48,355 bases of DNA, from NCBI GenBank assembly GCA_030528565.1, contig JAUMYP010000007.1, forward strand, positions 1 through 48,355, written 5' to 3'. Below are positions 46,494 to 48,355 of this stretch, piece after piece (position 1 is the stretch's first letter; each line of letters begins with the position of its first letter). This stretch comes from Pseudomonadota bacterium. GTDB taxonomy: Bacteria; Pseudomonadota; Gammaproteobacteria; Xanthomonadales; Xanthomonadaceae. A program made the translations under genes and the position numbers. The notes under the pieces were generated by a model. That model saw nothing but the letters and a program-made list of their open reading frames with translations. It did not search any database and was not told the origin of the DNA.

Positions 46494-47413
46494 GGCGGAG
46501 TCTCCTCAATTTGCTGTAAATGCCGGCTAAAAAGCCGGGCATAGCGGCGCAGTCTGCGTTGGATGATGGCCATGTTTTTCTGCCAGAGCCGATAGAAGAT
46601 TTCCCGCCCTTGTTTGCCTATCATGCAACCGCCATTGGCGGTTGAAAAATGCCGCAAGTCCAAATGGTTTTGCTGAAACTGTTGTACCACCCAAAGTTCC
46701 AGGGCTGGGCGCAAGGGTTCCATCAAGTCACAGGCCAGCGATTGTCGCCCGGGAGTCAGCAGGTGATAAAAGCCCAGCCAAGGGTCAAGTCCATGTGCCA
46801 GACATTGGCGTACGGCTTCATGATGCGCCAGCGTTGCACTCAATGAGAGCAACGCATTGACCGGGTCTGGAGGTGGCCTGCGTTCACGGCGAATAAAGCC
46901 AAGCTCGGGGCTTAGCTGCTGCTTCCAATGGCTGAACATGGCGCGCTGGGCAATGCCTTCGTGTCCGCGAAGAACATCCAGGCTCTGTGCATTGGCAGCG
47001 GCATGCCATTGCTTGCGCAAAGTCTGATGCAGCTCTTCATCGGCATGATTTTGGGTGCAGTGGATGGATAGCAAAATCTTGTGCAGTACCAGGCGCCTGG
47101 AAAGATTGAAAGCCAGCCCTGGCTCAGTGCTGATACGGTATTGAGCTACACGGCGTTGCGCCTGACGCAAATGGTTGGCATGGATGGCAAAAGAATGCTC
47201 GCTATAGCGTTGGTTGAGCACGATGAAATCAATACCAAAGCGCTGGCATTGCCCTATCAGTTTGGTGTCGATATTCACCCCATGCTGGCAAATGATTCTC
47301 CCAATTCGGCGCATCGGCAGCGAGCGTGTGGGCAATTCCTTGTGCCGGATAATCAAACACTCCCCCTCATAGGTCAGCGAAAAACCTTTGCGGTCAAGTA
47401 TCAGGTCTGCCAT
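46469..47413 (-). CDS. cas1: CRISPR integrase Cas1
   Basis: The 314-residue integrase has the N-terminal beta domain (LILDRKGFSLTYEGECLII) and the C-terminal helical domain. Conserved metal ligands are Glu152 in RGHEGIAQ, His217 in WLGFYHLLTPGRQ, and the Asp229/Glu232 pair in ACDLMEPLRP. It joins new spacers into the array with Cas2. The gene starts 3 bases after the upstream Cas2-like gene and overlaps the downstream one, making a tight cas2-cas1-cas2 operon on the strand opposite to the effector genes. Confidence 0.95.
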   Translation of the reverse strand: MADLILDRKGFSLTYEGECLIIRHKELPTRSLPMRRIGRIICQHGVNIDTKLIGQCQRFGIDFIVLNQRYSEHSFAIHANHLRQAQRRVAQYRISTEPGLAFNLSRRLVLHKILLSIHCTQNHADEELHQTLRKQWHAAANAQSLDVLRGHEGIAQRAMFSHWKQQLSPELGFIRRERRPPPDPVNALLSLSATLAHHEAVRQCLAHGLDPWLGFYHLLTPGRQSLACDLMEPLRPALELWVVQQFQQNHLDLRHFSTANGGCMIGKQGREIFYRLWQKNMAIIQRRLRRYARLFSRHLQQIEETPPCSQAGIF

Positions 47414-47416
47414 GTG

Positions 47417-47683
47417 TCACTCCATGTAGTGAATGCCATCGGTGGCCACACAGGCCGGAGCCAGCGCCCAATCGTTTTCGGGGGGATATACTTGGGCAAG
47501 CAGCAGACTATCGCAATCTGGATTCAGATATTCCGCAAGTTCACTGCAAAGTGTGAGTGCTTCTTTTTCGCTTATGTCGCAAACAAAGAAAGACGCTTGC
47601 CAATAGGGCGTAATGCGGCGCAGCCTGTTCAGCACCGGCAGTCTGCATGCATTGCTATGGATGTCATAGCCGATAATGTGCAT
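47417..47683 (-). CDS. cas2: Second Cas2-like protein (upstream of cas1)
   Basis: The 88-residue protein begins MHIIGYDIHSNACRLPVLNR, a Cas2-type first strand with Asp7 followed by a helix. Then come WQASFFVCDISEKEALTL and DSLLLAQVYP, corresponding to the remaining strands of a ferredoxin fold. Length is typical of Cas2. I chose the start at 47683 over 47731 because of the family N-terminus and a GGGAG ribosome site about 6 bases before. It leads the adaptation operon and has a TGCAATATTGCA palindrome 76-87 bases upstream. Confidence 0.8.
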   Translation of the reverse strand: MHIIGYDIHSNACRLPVLNRLRRITPYWQASFFVCDISEKEALTLCSELAEYLNPDCDSLLLAQVYPPENDWALAPACVATDGIHYME

Positions 47684-47737
47684 ATGCTTCTCCCAAGCAC
47701 TTGCAAGTTTGTTGTGTCTGACAGGAAGCATGCCGTA

Positions 47738-47770
47738 TTTAACGCCTGTAGTTCAGATTGCAATATTGCA
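47738..47770 (-). promoter_or_regulatory. TGCAATATTGCA palindrome, copy 3, and possible promoter of cas2-cas1-cas2
   Basis: The palindrome is at 47759-47770. On the minus strand its right half supplies TTGCAA as a possible -35 hexamer, followed 16 bases later by TAAATA as a possible -10. The palindrome would therefore overlap the -35 box, a position suited to repression. The promoter reading is inference. Confidence 0.55.
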
Positions 47771-47806
47771 AAAACAGCGCGGAGGAGCCGGGCTGTTTTC
47801 AGTAAC

Positions 47807-48198
47807 TCATGACTGTCTTTTGAGCCTTCCGGTCTCTGCCCATTCTTGTACAACCTCTCTGAACGCCTCCGGGGCGGGTCTTGAAATCTCACTTATTTTG
47901 TACATGACATCGGCATCTTTGGGCGCTCTTGTCTTGCTGTCACCAAGTGTCGCGGTTTTCGCTTCAATGACAAGAAGGCGATTCTTGCAGGACAACAAAA
48001 TAACAGACTCGTTATGGGTTTACTTGTTTTTTATGATGGCTCCATGCTGCAGCCATCCAGCTTATGGATATCATGCACTTTCCACTGGGTTCACTCCTCA
48101 AGCCAGTCGCCAGAGAGATAAATTGCCCATTTGCCATCTTTGAAAGTGATTATGGATGTATTGTTTCCAGTCTTTTGATAAGTCAGTATGGTATCCAT
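47807..48198 (-). pseudogene. Decayed Card1/Can2-type (DUF1887) nuclease domain
   Basis: Two pieces on the minus strand resemble the nuclease part of DUF1887 proteins. A 35-codon frame from 48198 ends in the stop at 48091 after YLSGDWLEE. A second frame, open from 48019 to 47807, reads NESVILLSCKNRLLVIEAKT and continues to YKISEISR. The family order is a GxWLEE segment, then about 45 residues, then N-E-L-D...VIE-x-K; the spacing here agrees. The catalytic Asp appears replaced by Val, and stops and a frame change lie between. No CARF domain is seen upstream. It looks like a dead effector gene. Confidence 0.5.
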
Positions 48199-48251
48199 TT
48201 CAGGATGGGGGAAACAAATGCCTTATCAAAGCAGATTGGGTATTTAATGGT

Positions 48252-48263
48252 TGCAATATTGCA
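48252..48263. promoter_or_regulatory. TGCAATATTGCA palindrome, copy 4
   Basis: The fourth exact copy of the 12-bp palindrome lies 54-65 bases upstream of the first codon of the decayed nuclease frame (minus strand). It is also just before a small plus-strand frame that ends at the last base of the window. Confidence 0.65.
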
Positions 48264-48268
48264 AAGTG

Positions 48269-48355
48269 ATGATGGGATGGTGCTTTTGTCAGAATGCAGA
48301 TCCGCTGGCGCTGGGTGGTATTGCTTATGGCCTTTACAAGTGGCTGGATGATTGA
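48269..48355 (+). CDS. Possible small protein or gene 3' fragment at window edge
   Basis: A 28-codon frame from ATG 48269 encodes GWCFCQNADPLALGGIAYGL and YKWLDD, ending in TGA at 48353-48355. It is hydrophobic in the middle and protein-like in composition. There is no ribosome site, and the frame is closed by TAA at 48245-48247. It could be a short gene read from the palindrome region, a remnant, or chance. Confidence 0.2.
   Translation: MMGWCFCQNADPLALGGIAYGLYKWLDD

Noticed and set aside
47676-48143. 155-codon plus-strand frame over the nuclease remnant
   Set aside because: No ribosome site or recognisable domain, and it starts inside the adaptation promoter region; the minus strand shows family-like motifs instead.

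Overview
The window looks like chromosome of a GC-rich gammaproteobacterium. The gene content (monomeric NADP isocitrate dehydrogenase, comM-ubiK-P-II cluster, waaA, SpeE, a large TonB-dependent receptor, and a MacB-like ABC cluster with an NtrC/NtrB-type pair) resembles Xanthomonadaceae/Lysobacteraceae. That placement comes from family knowledge and gene order, not from a search. No rRNA, tRNA or transposase gene was found.

Layout. 132-3351: ABC ATPase and two FtsX/MacB permeases. 3352-6246: a MazF-type toxin-antitoxin pair on the minus strand and three small plus-strand genes (two DUF4304-like, one TPR-like). 6346-8978: sigma-54 response regulator and histidine kinase. 9037-12775: a diheme peroxidase and a TonB-dependent receptor on the minus strand. 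12893-24328: mostly housekeeping genes: a PD-(D/E)XK-like protein, glmS, a membrane protein, waaA, comM, ubiK, P-II, a DUF4153 membrane protein, speE, a SirB-like protein and a response regulator-kinase. 24434-24702: a 269-bp palindromic mobile-element-like repeat lying directly in front of a TolC/HlyD/ABC-2/ABC-2 efflux operon (24716-29473). 29470-34233: rluE, a lipoprotein-type methyltransferase, a secreted hypothetical protein and icd.

34279-48355 is an accessory island holding a type III-B CRISPR-Cas system. The effector operon runs cas6-cmr1-cmr2-cmr3-cmr4-cmr5-cmr6. It is followed by two CARF proteins: an NE0113-family protein without a HEPN motif, and a Csx2/TM1812-family CARF-HEPN ribonuclease. 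On the opposite strand lies an adaptation cluster, cas2-like, cas1, cas2-like, followed by a Fic AMP-transferase. At the right edge are decayed pieces of what looks like a Card1/Can2-type (DUF1887) nuclease. Cmr2 has an intact GGDD cyclase motif but no N-terminal HD nuclease domain, so the system should act through RNA cleavage by Cmr4 and cyclic-oligoadenylate signalling to the CARF-HEPN nuclease. No CRISPR array is visible in the window.

The most interesting observation is a perfect 12-bp palindrome, TGCAATATTGCA. I found it four times by eye, and every copy is in this island: between icd and cas6, in front of the two CARF genes, in front of the cas2-cas1-cas2-fic cluster, and in front of the nuclease remnant. 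It looks like the operator of a dedicated CRISPR regulon. The regulator is not identified; the NE0113-family CARF protein, whose C-terminal part may be a winged helix, is a candidate.
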